Origin: Endosaccharibacter trunci
GTDB lineage: Bacteria; Pseudomonadota; Alphaproteobacteria; Acetobacterales; Acetobacteraceae
Direction: 5' to 3'
Assembly (NCBI GenBank): GCA_024515975.1
Contig: JAMSKV010000008.1
Coordinates: 116,138-180,137, forward strand
Length of the DNA: 64,000 bases
Both the position numbers and the translations under genes were made by a program. Every line of letters starts with the position of its first letter. The first letter of the stretch is position 1. A model generated the notes under the pieces. The model saw nothing but the letters and a program-made list of their open reading frames with translations. It searched no databases and had not been told where the DNA came from. Shown in pieces: positions 19,619 through 28,904 of this stretch.

Positions 19619-20407
19619 ATGCGTCGGACCACACGCACCACCGCGCTGATCACCGGCGCATCCAGCGGGATCGGCGCGCTTTACGCCGATCGCCTGGCAC
19701 GTCGCGGCCACGATCTGATCCTGGTCGGCCGCGATGCGACACGCCTGACGGCGGTGGCCGAAACCGCGACCCGTCACGGCGTGACCGTCGAGACGATGCG
19801 GCTCGATCTGGCCGATCCGGCCGAGTTGGCGCGCGTCGAAACCCGCCTTCGCGGCGACGGGACCGTCCGCATCCTGATCAACAATGCCGGCGTCAATGCG
19901 CAGCCCAACCTGATCGGCGCTGATCCGGATGCGTTGGAGCATATGATCCGCGTCAACGTCACGGTGCCGACACGCCTTGCTGCGATCGCGGCGACGGTGT
20001 TCGCCGCCATGGGCCGAGGCGCCATCATCAACATCTCCTCGGCGCTCGCGCTGACGCCCGAAATGCTGAGCGGCGCCTATAGCGGTTCCAAGGCTTTCCT
20101 GCTCAATCTGTCTCTATCCTTGGCGAAGGAAGTCGCGCCACGCGGCGTGCGCGTGCAGGCCGTCCTGCCTGGCGCCACGGCGACGGCCTTCTGGAGCGGC
20201 AGCGAAGGCGTCTTGCCGTCCGAGATGGTGATGGATGCCGCAGAGCTGGTGGACGCGGCCCTGGCCGGGTTCGATGCCGGCGAGACGGTGACCATTCCTT
20301 CCCTGCCGGACCCGGCAGACTGGGACGGTTTCAATGCCGCGCGCAGCGCGCTGGCCCCCAATCTATCCCGCCGGCATGCCGCCGCGCGCTACGCGCAAGC
20401 GGCCTGA
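19619..20407 (+). CDS. short-chain dehydrogenase/reductase
   Basis: A 262-residue classical SDR. It has the cofactor motif TGASSGIGALYA (14-25), NNAGVN, the catalytic Ser in NISSALALT and the YSGSK active-site pair. The substrate is unknown. It is the first gene of an operon with an EmrA/EmrB-type exporter (6 bp and 5 bp gaps), so it may modify the exported compound or detoxify a related carbonyl. Divergent LysR regulator upstream. Confidence 0.92.
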   Translation: MRRTTRTTALITGASSGIGALYADRLARRGHDLILVGRDATRLTAVAETATRHGVTVETMRLDLADPAELARVETRLRGDGTVRILINNAGVNAQPNLIGADPDALEHMIRVNVTVPTRLAAIAATVFAAMGRGAIINISSALALTPEMLSGAYSGSKAFLLNLSLSLAKEVAPRGVRVQAVLPGATATAFWSGSEGVLPSEMVMDAAELVDAALAGFDAGETVTIPSLPDPADWDGFNAARSALAPNLSRRHAAARYAQAA

Positions 20408-20413
20408 AAGGCC

Positions 20414-21508
20414 ATGGCCGCCACAGAGACCACGAGCATGCGGGACGTCGTGTCGCCGCCTGCGTCCCGGCTGCGGCATCTTCGGCCGCGGCAGATCCTG
20501 CTGGGGCTGGCCGGGATCGCCGCACTCGCCGGCGCGGCCTGGTACGGCCATGGCTGGTGGACGAAGGGCCGCTTCGTCGAATCGACGGACGACGCCTATG
20601 TCGGCGGTGACGTCACCACCATCAGCCCGCATGTCGCCGGGTTCATCGCCTCCATCCCCGTGACCGACAACGGATATGTCGGGGCCGGGCAGATCCTGGT
20701 GCGGCTCGACCGAAGGGATTTCGAGGCCACGCTCCAGGGGGCCCGGGCTTCCCTGGCCGGGAAGCGGGCCGCCGCAGCGGCGCTGGCGGCCCAGCTCGAC
20801 CAACAGGACGCCGTGATCGCCGCAGCGGAAGCCGATCTGCGCAGCGCCGAAGCGCGCGACGCCTTTGCCCGGCAGGAAGCGGTGCGCTACGCAGCCCTCG
20901 TGGGCACCGTGGGCGGCTCGCGCCAGAACGCGCAACGGGCGGCCAGCGCGCGCGACGACGCGGACGCCGCCATCGCCGCAGCGGAAGCAAAGCGCATCGC
21001 CGCCGACGCGCAACGCGGCGTTCTGCAGCATCAGATCGCCGGCGCGAAAGCCGCGATCGCCGAGGCGGAGGCCGCCGAACGCACGGCGTCGCTCAATCTC
21101 GGCTACACGGACATCCGCAGCCCGATCGACGGTTACGTGGCGAACCGTGCCGCGCAGGTGGGAGCCTACGCGGCGACCGGCTCCTATCTCATGTCCGTCG
21201 TGCCCGCGACCGCCTTGTGGGTCGACGCGAACTTCAAGGAAGATCAGCTCGCTCATATCCGCGCAGGCCAAGCAGCCTCCGTGGTGGCCGACGTGGCACC
21301 CGGGCAGGTTATCATCGGCCATGTCGCCAGCCTGACGCCCGGAACGGGGGCGGTATTCAGCGTGATCCCGCCCGAGAATGCCACCGGCAATTTCACGAAA
21401 ATCGTGCAGCGCGTCCCTGTCCGTATCGTGCTCGACCGAAAGGCAGCCGAGCTGGGACTGTTGCGTCCGGGGCTCTCCGTCACCGTCAGCATCGATACGC
21501 GGGGTTGA
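20414..21508 (+). CDS. HlyD/EmrA family membrane fusion protein
   Basis: A 364-residue periplasmic adaptor. One TM anchor near residues 30-47 (LLGLAGIAALAGAAWYG) is followed by the DDAYVGGDVTTISPHVAGFI lipoyl/barrel entry, a long Ala/Glu/Arg-rich coiled-coil hairpin (about 100-220) and the returning strand LNLGYTDIRSPIDGYV. The C-terminal ENATGNFTKIVQRVPVRI block is the EmrA hallmark. It bridges the following DHA2-type pump to an outer membrane channel, which is not encoded here. Confidence 0.92.
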   Translation: MAATETTSMRDVVSPPASRLRHLRPRQILLGLAGIAALAGAAWYGHGWWTKGRFVESTDDAYVGGDVTTISPHVAGFIASIPVTDNGYVGAGQILVRLDRRDFEATLQGARASLAGKRAAAAALAAQLDQQDAVIAAAEADLRSAEARDAFARQEAVRYAALVGTVGGSRQNAQRAASARDDADAAIAAAEAKRIAADAQRGVLQHQIAGAKAAIAEAEAAERTASLNLGYTDIRSPIDGYVANRAAQVGAYAATGSYLMSVVPATALWVDANFKEDQLAHIRAGQAASVVADVAPGQVIIGHVASLTPGTGAVFSVIPPENATGNFTKIVQRVPVRIVLDRKAAELGLLRPGLSVTVSIDTRG

Positions 21509-21513
21509 GCGTC

Positions 21514-23037
21514 ATGGCCGGCTTCGTCGTCATGTGCGTGGGCATGTTCATCGCCCTGCTCGACATCCAGATCGTCGCGTCTTCGCTGCAGGATATCGGT
21601 GGCGGCCTGTCCGCCGCGCAGGACGAGATCAGCTGGGTGCAGACCGCCTATCTGATCGCGGAAATCGTGATGATCCCGCTTTCCGGCTGGCTCACGCGGG
21701 TGTTCTCCACGCGCTGGCTGTTCACGCTGTCCGCCGCCGGCTTCACCGCATCCAGCCTGCTCTGCGCCCTGGCGTGGAACATCCAGTCGATGATCCTGTT
21801 CCGCGCGCTGCAAGGCATGCTCGGGGCATCGATGATCCCGACCGTGTTCACCTCCTCGTTCCATTACTTCCAAGGCGCGAGACGGGTCTATTCGGCAGCC
21901 GTGATCGGTACCATCGCTTCGGTCGCGCCGACTCTGGGGCCCGTGATCGGCGGTTGGCTGACGGATGCGATGGACTGGCACTGGCTGTTCTACGTGAACC
22001 TGCTGCCAGGCCTTGCCATCACCGTTCTGGTACCGATGCTGGTCGACATCGACAAGCCGGATCTCTCGCTGCTGCGCGGCGCGGATTACCCCGGTATCGC
22101 GCTGATGGCGGCGGGGCTGGGCACGCTCGAATACACGCTGGAGGAAGGCACACGCTGGAACTGGTTCGACGACGCGACCATCCGCCGAACCGCCGCCATC
22201 TCCATCGTCTCGCTGCTCCTGTTCGCCTGGAGAAGCCTGCGCGTTTCCAATCCGGTGGTGGATCTGCGCGCCTTCGGCAACCGCAATTTCGCGATCGGCT
22301 GCTTCCTGTCGTTCGTTACGGGAATCGGCATCTTCACCACGATCTATCTGACGCCGCTGTTCCTCGGCTACACGCGCGGCTTCAGCGCGTTCCAGATCGG
22401 CGCAGCCATCTTCTCGACCGGAATCGCCTCGCTGATCGGGACGCCGGTGTATATCCTGCTGGCACGGCGCTTCGATCCGCGCTGGCTGATGGCGGCGGGC
22501 CTGGCCTGTTTCGCGTCGGCGATGGTCAGCTACTCGCTGATCACCAGCGATTGGGGGGGCGCCGAACTACTCTGGCCGCAATTGCTGCGCGGCTTCCCGC
22601 AGGTATTCGCGGTGGCGCCATCGGTGAATCTGGGCCTGGGCAGCCTGCCACCCGAGCGGCTAAAATATGCCAGCGGTCTGTTCAACATGATGCGCAACCT
22701 GGGCGGGGCCGTCGGGATCGCCGGCGCCGCCGCGATCGTGAACGACCAGACCAACCTCCATTTCGACCATATCGCCACGCGCATGACCGCAGCGTCCGGC
22801 CCGACCACGCGTCTGCTGGACAGCGTCGGCGCGCGCTATGCCGCGCTTCCCGGCGCGTTGGACGACGGCCATGCGGCCGCGCTGCGCCAGTTATGGCACC
22901 TCGCCTATCGCGAAGCGTCCACGCTCGCCTTCGCCGACGCCTTTCGGGCCATCGCAATCGCCTTCCTGGTGGCAACGCTGCTGGTCCCTCTGCTGCGCAA
23001 GCCGGGTGCTCCGGTGCCTGCTTCCGCCGCGCATTGA
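21514..23037 (+). CDS. DHA2 family MFS drug exporter (EmrB-like)
   Basis: A 507-residue 14-TM major facilitator. It begins MAGFVVMCVGMFIALLDIQI, has the DHA2 motif LDIQIVASSLQDI and the antiporter sequence PTLGPVIGGWLTD in TM5. Together with the preceding EmrA-like protein (stop to start 5 bp) it forms an inner membrane efflux pair. The outer membrane factor could be the NodT-type protein encoded at 24517-25959 or one elsewhere. Confidence 0.93.
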   Translation: MAGFVVMCVGMFIALLDIQIVASSLQDIGGGLSAAQDEISWVQTAYLIAEIVMIPLSGWLTRVFSTRWLFTLSAAGFTASSLLCALAWNIQSMILFRALQGMLGASMIPTVFTSSFHYFQGARRVYSAAVIGTIASVAPTLGPVIGGWLTDAMDWHWLFYVNLLPGLAITVLVPMLVDIDKPDLSLLRGADYPGIALMAAGLGTLEYTLEEGTRWNWFDDATIRRTAAISIVSLLLFAWRSLRVSNPVVDLRAFGNRNFAIGCFLSFVTGIGIFTTIYLTPLFLGYTRGFSAFQIGAAIFSTGIASLIGTPVYILLARRFDPRWLMAAGLACFASAMVSYSLITSDWGGAELLWPQLLRGFPQVFAVAPSVNLGLGSLPPERLKYASGLFNMMRNLGGAVGIAGAAAIVNDQTNLHFDHIATRMTAASGPTTRLLDSVGARYAALPGALDDGHAAALRQLWHLAYREASTLAFADAFRAIAIAFLVATLLVPLLRKPGAPVPASAAH

Positions 23038-23057
23038 TCAACCGAAGGAGCGACCTC

Positions 23058-23639
23058 ACGGCCGATTTCATCGAACATCGTATCGCGCAGGGCCCAGGCG
23101 CGCTTTTCGTCCGCGATTATCCTTGCAACGGACCGGCCTTCGCGCTCCTGCATGGCTTTCCCGATGACGGCCACATCTACGACGACCTGATTCCGCATCT
23201 CGCCTTTGCCGGGCGGCGCACCGTCACCATCGACTTTCCGGGATTCGGCGCGTCAGACAGGCCTGGAGGCACGCATTACGGTTTTCCGCAACAGGTCCGC
23301 GATGTAGAAGCGGTGATCGCGGCCCTTTCGATCGACCGGGCCGTACTGGTCGGACACGATGCGGGCGGGCCGGCCGCGATGAACTTCGCCCTTCGACATC
23401 CGGACACGGCGCACGGCGTCGTCCCGCTCAACGTGTTCTACGGCGAAGCACCCGGCCTGCCGGTGCCCGAACTGATCGAGCTGTTTTCCCATCCGAGATT
23501 GTCCGCCGTGGCCCGGCACTTGCTGCAGAGCCCGGAACATTTCGCCTGGCTGCTCGAATTTCAGCGCGAGCTGTTGTTGGCGGATGCGTCGCCGGCCGGG
23601 CAGGAGCGCTACAGCGATAGCGGCGTCGCCAGCGCCTAG
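23058..23639 (+). pseudogene. alpha/beta hydrolase (haloalkane dehalogenase/epoxide hydrolase-like), C-terminally truncated, non-ATG start
   Basis: The readable part has the oxyanion motif LLHGFPDDGHIYDDL, FPGFGASDRP and the nucleophile elbow GHDAGG, with Asp as nucleophile as in dehalogenases and epoxide hydrolases. Two defects: the ribosome site GAAGGAG (23044-23050) points to an ACG codon at 23058 where ATG is expected, with only a TTG further upstream at 23035; and translation ends after about 193 residues, before the catalytic acid and His that lie near 250-280 in this family. The stop shares the tetranucleotide CTAG with the stop of surE on the other strand. I regard it as a remnant, though a small expressed product is possible. 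Confidence 0.65.
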
Positions 23640-24412
23640 ACCCCCGGCAGCACGTCGAGCAGCCTTCCGAAACACGCCTCGTCGGTGCGTTCGAAGCGCA
23701 GCGGCGTCACCGCGATTCCGTGCGCGGCCAGAACGGCGGCCTCGCTGCCGGCCTGGTCCACTTGGACGCTGCGGAACGGCTTCAGGCGGAACCGGTGCGG
23801 TGCGTCCTGCACCGCCTCCATATCGAACCCGCCCAGCAGGCCTGGCCCCTGCTGCGCCAGAGTGGGCAGCCCGGCGCGTTCAGGTGCGCAGTTCGGAAAA
23901 TTGACGTTCAGGCAGGCGCAATCGCGCCAGAGCGCCAGCACATCCGGCGCCGCCAAAGCGGCGATCGTATCCGAGGCCAGCGCCTCTGCTGTCTCCCAGC
24001 GCACCAGGTCCGGATGGCGGAAGGACTGGCTCAGCGCGATCGACGGGACGCCGAGCAGCAGACCGGTCATGGCCGCGCCGACCGTGCCGGAGAAGACGGT
24101 TTCGCGGCCGATATTGGACCCGCGATTGATGCCGGACAGCACCAGGTCGGGCGGCGTATCGCGCAGGATGTGCCGCACGCCCATCACCACGCAATCGCCG
24201 GGCGTGCCATCGACGGCGAAACGGCGCGGCCCGTGTCCGGCCAGCGCGATCTCGGCATGGAAGCTCAACGCATGCGACACGCCGCTCCTGTCGCGGGACG
24301 GCGCCACCACCCAGACTTCGCGCGCCAGCACCGCCGCCACGCGTTCCAGGACCAGCAGCCCGGGCGCATCGATCCCGTCATCGTTGGTCAGCAGCACGCG
24401 CTCAAACAGCAT
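23636..24412 (-). CDS. surE: 5'-nucleotidase SurE
   Basis: A 258-residue nucleotidase/polyphosphatase acting on nucleoside 5'- and 3'-monophosphates in the cytoplasm. The metal site is built from the N-terminal LLTNDDG (D11, D12), S43 in APSRDRSGVSH and N96 in SGINRGSN, all present. FSGTVGAAMTG is also a family block. In many relatives surE is followed by pcm or nlpD; here it converges with a broken hydrolase and is preceded by an AT-rich repeat. Confidence 0.96.
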   Translation of the reverse strand: MLFERVLLTNDDGIDAPGLLVLERVAAVLAREVWVVAPSRDRSGVSHALSFHAEIALAGHGPRRFAVDGTPGDCVVMGVRHILRDTPPDLVLSGINRGSNIGRETVFSGTVGAAMTGLLLGVPSIALSQSFRHPDLVRWETAEALASDTIAALAAPDVLALWRDCACLNVNFPNCAPERAGLPTLAQQGPGLLGGFDMEAVQDAPHRFRLKPFRSVQVDQAGSEAAVLAAHGIAVTPLRFERTDEACFGRLLDVLPGV

Positions 24413-24463
24413 CGCAGAGAACTTTCATCCGTCTGGCTCCGTGCGAGCCGCACACTCATGACC

Positions 24464-24512
24464 CAAACGGACAGACGTCTTTTTGCTTGTTTTTGCTCCG
24501 AAAAAGAAGAGC
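24464..24512. repeat. AT-rich intergenic repeat, copy 3
   Basis: Begins AAACGGACAGACGTC, continues TTTTTGCTTG and forms CTTGTTTTT (24486-24494) against AAAAAGAAG (24501-24509) with a single mismatch. It shares the AAACGGA.AGACG lead with copy 1. It lies between the NodT-type gene stop and surE and may be the terminator of the efflux operon. Confidence 0.65.
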
Positions 24513-24516
24513 CCGA

Positions 24517-25959
24517 TCATCGGCCAGGCTCTGCCGCCTCCCAGCCGCCGCCGAGCGCGCGATACAGCGACACCAGATCGGTCGCGAGCTCGGTGTCGCT
24601 CCCGGCGAGCTGGTTGCGCGCCGACAGAAGCGCCGCCTCTGCCGACACCACATTGAGGAAATCGGACGCGCCTTGCGTGTAGCGCTGACGCGCGGCATCG
24701 AGCGCCGCCTGATCCTGCTCCACGGAGACCAGGATCTGCTCGCGCGCCCGCTGCGCATCGTTCAGCGCGGTCAATGCGTCGTCCACCTCGGTCCAGGCGC
24801 GCAGCACCACCTGCTGGAAGTCGAGCGCCGCCTCGCGCTGCTGCGCCCGGCGGAGCTGCAGACGGCCGCGCAACTGGCCACCCTGGAAGATCGGGATCGA
24901 GATCTGCGGCCCGACCTGGTACATGCGCGCCGGCAGGCTGAACGCGTTCGCGGCCATGCGTCCATCGGCGCCGACCAGCCCGGTCAGGGAAATGTCGGGA
25001 TAGAAATCGGCCACGGCGACGCCAGTTTCCGCGGTGGCTGCGTGCAGTTTGGCTTCCGCCTCGCGCACGTCCGGGCGGCGGCGCGCCAGGGTTCCGGGCA
25101 GCCCGATCGGGATCAGGGCCGGGATCGCCGGCACCGGCGCCGGCGTGCCCAGCTCCGCTTCCAGGCTACGCGGCGGCAAGGCCAGCAACAATCCGATCGC
25201 GTTGATCGCCGCCGCCTGCTGCGTTTCCAGCGGCGCCACGGTCGCGGCGATCCCGGCCTGCTGGCCGCGCGCCTGAGCGAGATCGAGCGTCGTGGCGACG
25301 CCGTTGGCGAAGCGGTTCCGCACGAGTTCCGTGTTGCGCTCGGCCAACGCCAGCGTGGCGCGGGCGATGGCGAGACGCGCCTGGATGCCGCGCAGCTGCA
25401 TGTAGTCCTGCGCAAGCTCGGAGAGGGCGGCCAACGCGATGGCGCGGCGATCCTCCACCTGCGCCTGAAGCTGAGCCGTCTGCGCCTCCACCTGACGCCG
25501 CACGCGGCCGAACAGGTCGAGCTCCCAGGTGGCCTGAATGCCGTTGCTCCAGTCGTCGTAGTCGAGCGGGGCGTTCGGTGCGGGCGTGATCAGCGACAGG
25601 AGGCCGGCCGGGCTCATGCGCTGGTGGAAGAGATGCGACTGCTCGTTCAGTTGCGGCAGCCCCTGGGCGGCCGCGATCCGCCGGGCCGCCCTGCCCTCCA
25701 CGATGCGCTCGGTCGCCTCGCGCAGCGACAGGTTCTCCCGCACCAGACGGTCCACCAGGGCGGTCAGTTCCAGATCGTGGAAGCTGTTCCACCAGTCCGG
25801 GTCGATCGGCGCCGTGCTGGTGGTGCTCGAAACGCCCGGCTTTTCCTTGCCCCATACGCTCGGCGCCACCACGGCGGGCGGATGGAAGTCCGGCCCGACG
25901 GTGCAGCCGCCGAGCAGAGGCAGCAGGCAGAACAGCCGGAGACGGCGCGACATCCGCAT
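24517..25959 (-). CDS. outer membrane efflux lipoprotein, NodT/OprM family
   Basis: A 480-residue outer membrane channel lipoprotein. The signal peptide ends with LLGGC, so C19 is lipidated; it is followed by TVGPDFHPP, the standard start of NodT-type factors. Two TolC-like repeats follow, including the blocks GRVRRQVEAQ and RRPDVREAEAKLHAATA and the C-terminal SAEAALLSARNQLAGSD. It is the last gene of the MFS-HlyD-NodT operon (4 bp gap), giving a complete tripartite pump. RND lipoproteins of this type also serve EmrAB-like pumps. Confidence 0.95.
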   Translation of the reverse strand: MRMSRRLRLFCLLPLLGGCTVGPDFHPPAVVAPSVWGKEKPGVSSTTSTAPIDPDWWNSFHDLELTALVDRLVRENLSLREATERIVEGRAARRIAAAQGLPQLNEQSHLFHQRMSPAGLLSLITPAPNAPLDYDDWSNGIQATWELDLFGRVRRQVEAQTAQLQAQVEDRRAIALAALSELAQDYMQLRGIQARLAIARATLALAERNTELVRNRFANGVATTLDLAQARGQQAGIAATVAPLETQQAAAINAIGLLLALPPRSLEAELGTPAPVPAIPALIPIGLPGTLARRRPDVREAEAKLHAATAETGVAVADFYPDISLTGLVGADGRMAANAFSLPARMYQVGPQISIPIFQGGQLRGRLQLRRAQQREAALDFQQVVLRAWTEVDDALTALNDAQRAREQILVSVEQDQAALDAARQRYTQGASDFLNVVSAEAALLSARNQLAGSDTELATDLVSLYRALGGGWEAAEPGR

Positions 25960-25962
25960 CGC

Positions 25963-27111
25963 TCAGCGCGCCACTTGCTGATTGGGCGCCTGCTCCTGTG
26001 CCGCCACCACGTCGGCCAGACCGGTATGGATGGTGGTCTCCACGGAGAATCCGACTTTCAGCAACCCGGCCAGAGGCTGGTTCGGCAGCACCCGGATCTT
26101 CACCGGCAGGCGCTGCACGATCTTGGTGAAGTTGCCGGTCGCGTTCTGCGGCGGGATCGGCGAGAAGGTGGCGCCCGAAGCCGGCGGCAGGCTGTCCACC
26201 ACGCCGTCCAGGTCGATATTGTAGGCATCCACGTGGATCGTCGCCGGCTGGCCGATGCGCACGTGGCGCAGTGCCAGTTCGCGGTAATTGGCGATCACGA
26301 ACACCCGGTCCATCGGCACCACAGCCATCAGCGGCGTGCCCGGGCTGACATAATCGCCCACCTGAACGCTGCGCTGCCCGACCAGCCCGTTCAATGGCGC
26401 GCGGATGGAGGTGTAGCTCAGGTTGAGCTTCGCCTGTTCGAGCTGCGCCCGATCGGCCTTCACCGTGCCCTCGCCGGCGGCGACCTGCTGCTTCAGCACG
26501 TCCAGTTGCCGGCGCGACGCGTCCAGCGCCGCGCGCGCCGCGTCCAGCTTCGCGCGCAATTCCGCCACCGTGCTGTCTGCCTGCTGGCGCTGCTGGTTGG
26601 TGCCGGCACCGGTGGCGGCGAGGTTGCCGTAGCGCTTCTGATCCGCGAGCGCGAAGCCGAGCTGCGCTTCCACCTGGGCGATATCGGCCTTCTGCTCGTC
26701 GATGATGGCGGGCTGGCGCGCCACATTGGCCGACGCGTTGCCCACCTGGGCGGTATCGCGCGCGATCGCCGCCTCGGCCATGTCCACGGCGGTCTGGTAG
26801 TCGCGCGGGTCGAGCGTGACCAGAACCTGCCCGGTCTGCACCGCCTGGTTGTCGTCGGTCAGCACCGCATCGACCTGTCCCGACACGCGCGGCGCCAGCG
26901 TGCTGTAATGCACGCTGACATAGGCGTCGTTGGTCCAGGGATCCGGCCTTGGGGCCAGCAGGATGAACAGCACCACGCCCAGGAACACCAGAATGATCAG
27001 GCCGCCGACGATCCAGGGCCAGAGCGGCAGATTGGGCACGGGCGCGGGCTTCGGCGGCCGCTGGGCGTTCTGGTCCTGCTTGGTCTTGGTCCGGTCGTCC
27101 TCGTCGGCCAT
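25963..27111 (-). CDS. HlyD/EmrA family membrane fusion protein
   Basis: A 382-residue adaptor. A cytoplasmic Asp/Lys/Gln-rich head is followed by one TM at about 31-52 (LWPWIVGGLIILVFLGVVLF), TNDAYVSVHYSTLAPRVSGQV, a coiled coil at about 110-220 with many Ala/Gln, then LSYTSIRAPLNGLVGQR and the EmrA mark ENATGNFTKIVQRLPVKI. It links the following pump to the outer membrane factor downstream. Confidence 0.94.
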   Translation of the reverse strand: MADEDDRTKTKQDQNAQRPPKPAPVPNLPLWPWIVGGLIILVFLGVVLFILLAPRPDPWTNDAYVSVHYSTLAPRVSGQVDAVLTDDNQAVQTGQVLVTLDPRDYQTAVDMAEAAIARDTAQVGNASANVARQPAIIDEQKADIAQVEAQLGFALADQKRYGNLAATGAGTNQQRQQADSTVAELRAKLDAARAALDASRRQLDVLKQQVAAGEGTVKADRAQLEQAKLNLSYTSIRAPLNGLVGQRSVQVGDYVSPGTPLMAVVPMDRVFVIANYRELALRHVRIGQPATIHVDAYNIDLDGVVDSLPPASGATFSPIPPQNATGNFTKIVQRLPVKIRVLPNQPLAGLLKVGFSVETTIHTGLADVVAAQEQAPNQQVAR

Positions 27112-27123
27112 CGTCGGCGGGTC

Positions 27124-28704
27124 CTATTTCTGCGCGAATTCGAGACGCGGCGGCAATGTCCGCACCGGAAGGATCAGCAGCACCAGCAGCAGCAGTCCGG
27201 CGACGCCTGCGAACACCAGATAGAGATCGCTGACGGTCAGGATGCGGGTCTGCTGCGCCACCAGCTCGTTGAGCTGCGCCAGCGCGCCGGGCGAGGCCGG
27301 ATGGCCGTTCGGCAGGAACACCGGCGGCAAAGCGCGATCGGTCAGCGGGCCGGTGAACGGGCCGCGCGGCACGCCCTGGAGCACGCCGAAACGTTCCTGG
27401 CCGAGCTGATCGGTCAGGCGCGCGGAATGCAGCCCGCCGCGCCAGCGCCCGACGAGCTGGGTCAGCCAGACCCCCACCGCTTCCGCGACCGCGCGCGGCG
27501 TGTTCACCAGGGACGAGGCGAACGGCCCCTGGGTCGGATCCTTCACCGTGTTGGTGGCCATCATCAGCAACGGCATCACCACCATCGGCTGGCCGATGCC
27601 CTGCATGATCTGCCAGAGATAGAACTGCTCCCGGAACCAGGCGATGGTGCAGAACGACGCGCCGACGCAGCCGCCGCCCACCAGCAGCAGCCCGATCACG
27701 CTCCAGATCCGCGCGTCGATCTGCGGAAAATCGAGCAGGAAAGCCATGAGCGGCAGCATCACGAGCTGTATCCCGGCGATCAGCAGGGAGACGGTGTAGA
27801 ACTGCTCAGGCCGCATGTCCTGCACCTCGCGCAGGAAATTGTTCGGCACGCTCGACGCCGATGGCGAGACGATCACGAACAGCAGCAATGCGGCCGCGCC
27901 GTAGGCGAAATTGCGCGAGCCGAGCATCTGCAGCTTCAGAAAGGGGATCTCCGCGAACCACTCATTGACAATCAGCAGCGGAATCGCGATCGCGCTGATC
28001 GCGGCGAGGACGCAGATCAGGTCCGAGTTGAACCAGTCGAGCCGGTCGCCCTGCTGCAGCATGGTGCTGAAGCTGCCGAGGCCGATCAGGATCAGCAGCG
28101 CGCCCCGCCAGTTGAACTTGCGGAAACGCTCATATCGCCCCGGGTCCTGCGGCAGGCCGAACCAGATCAGCAGCCCGGCCAGCGTGCACAGCGGCACAGC
28201 CTCCAGGAACACGAACTGCCACCCGACCAGATCGGTCCAGAGCCCGGCCATGGAGGTGGCGAGTGCCGGGGTGAAGGTCGCCGTGAGGGCATACACGGCA
28301 AGACCGTAGAGCCGGATCGACGGCTCCAGAACGCGCAGAGCGGTCGTCATCAGCAGCGGAATGGTGAAGCCGCCGGACAGACCCTGCATGATGCGCAGCA
28401 GATAGAGCGCGACGGCATCCGGCGCATAGGGGATCACGGCGGAGGAACAGACGTTCAGCAGCACCACGAACAAGGAGAACTGCCGCAGGGAGAACGTCAC
28501 CAGCAGGAACGGCGAGACCGCCATGCCGAATACCTCGGCGCTGACATACAGGCTGTCGAACCAGGTGGAGGGATCATGGCTGAGGCCAAGCCCGCCGGAG
28601 ATGTCGCCGCCAGCGATGCTGGCGACCTGGTCGTTGAACTCCGCGCTGATCGCCGCGGTGATCACCCCGAACAGGCCCAGAAGGGGCCGCAGCTTCACCG
28701 CCAT
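27124..28704 (-). CDS. DHA2 family MFS exporter (EmrB-like)
   Basis: A 526-residue 14-TM transporter, first gene of a three-gene efflux operon. It belongs to a DHA2 branch with an unusual N-terminus (FGVITAAISAEFNDQVASIA) rather than the LDxTIVNVAL of EmrB; the GFTIPLLMTTALRVL and LYGLAVYALTATFTPAL segments are in place of the standard motif C. The periplasmic loop before the last TM is long (PTQGPFASSLVNTPRAVAEA). The substrate is unknown. Confidence 0.9.
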   Translation of the reverse strand: MAVKLRPLLGLFGVITAAISAEFNDQVASIAGGDISGGLGLSHDPSTWFDSLYVSAEVFGMAVSPFLLVTFSLRQFSLFVVLLNVCSSAVIPYAPDAVALYLLRIMQGLSGGFTIPLLMTTALRVLEPSIRLYGLAVYALTATFTPALATSMAGLWTDLVGWQFVFLEAVPLCTLAGLLIWFGLPQDPGRYERFRKFNWRGALLILIGLGSFSTMLQQGDRLDWFNSDLICVLAAISAIAIPLLIVNEWFAEIPFLKLQMLGSRNFAYGAAALLLFVIVSPSASSVPNNFLREVQDMRPEQFYTVSLLIAGIQLVMLPLMAFLLDFPQIDARIWSVIGLLLVGGGCVGASFCTIAWFREQFYLWQIMQGIGQPMVVMPLLMMATNTVKDPTQGPFASSLVNTPRAVAEAVGVWLTQLVGRWRGGLHSARLTDQLGQERFGVLQGVPRGPFTGPLTDRALPPVFLPNGHPASPGALAQLNELVAQQTRILTVSDLYLVFAGVAGLLLLVLLILPVRTLPPRLEFAQK

Positions 28705-28904
28705 GCCGATCCTCGACTCTCCATCCGGCGGAAGCCGGCGGTTTGGAACGCGTCACGGCGGAGCGTGCAGCAGGTGGGCAACCACCCGGACGAGCGACCA
28801 GCCCGCGATCCGTTTCCGAATCGACCGACGCCCATTCGCAGCGTTTCTTGACCCTATGCTCCTCCGATAGCCGCGGGGAGGGTCCCGATCAACAGGACGG
28901 GCAC

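Noticed and set aside
24487..28851. A very long open frame on the plus strand across the efflux operon
   Set aside because: It is antisense to three well-supported minus-strand genes; its Arg/Gln/His-rich composition is typical of a shadow frame in GC-rich DNA.
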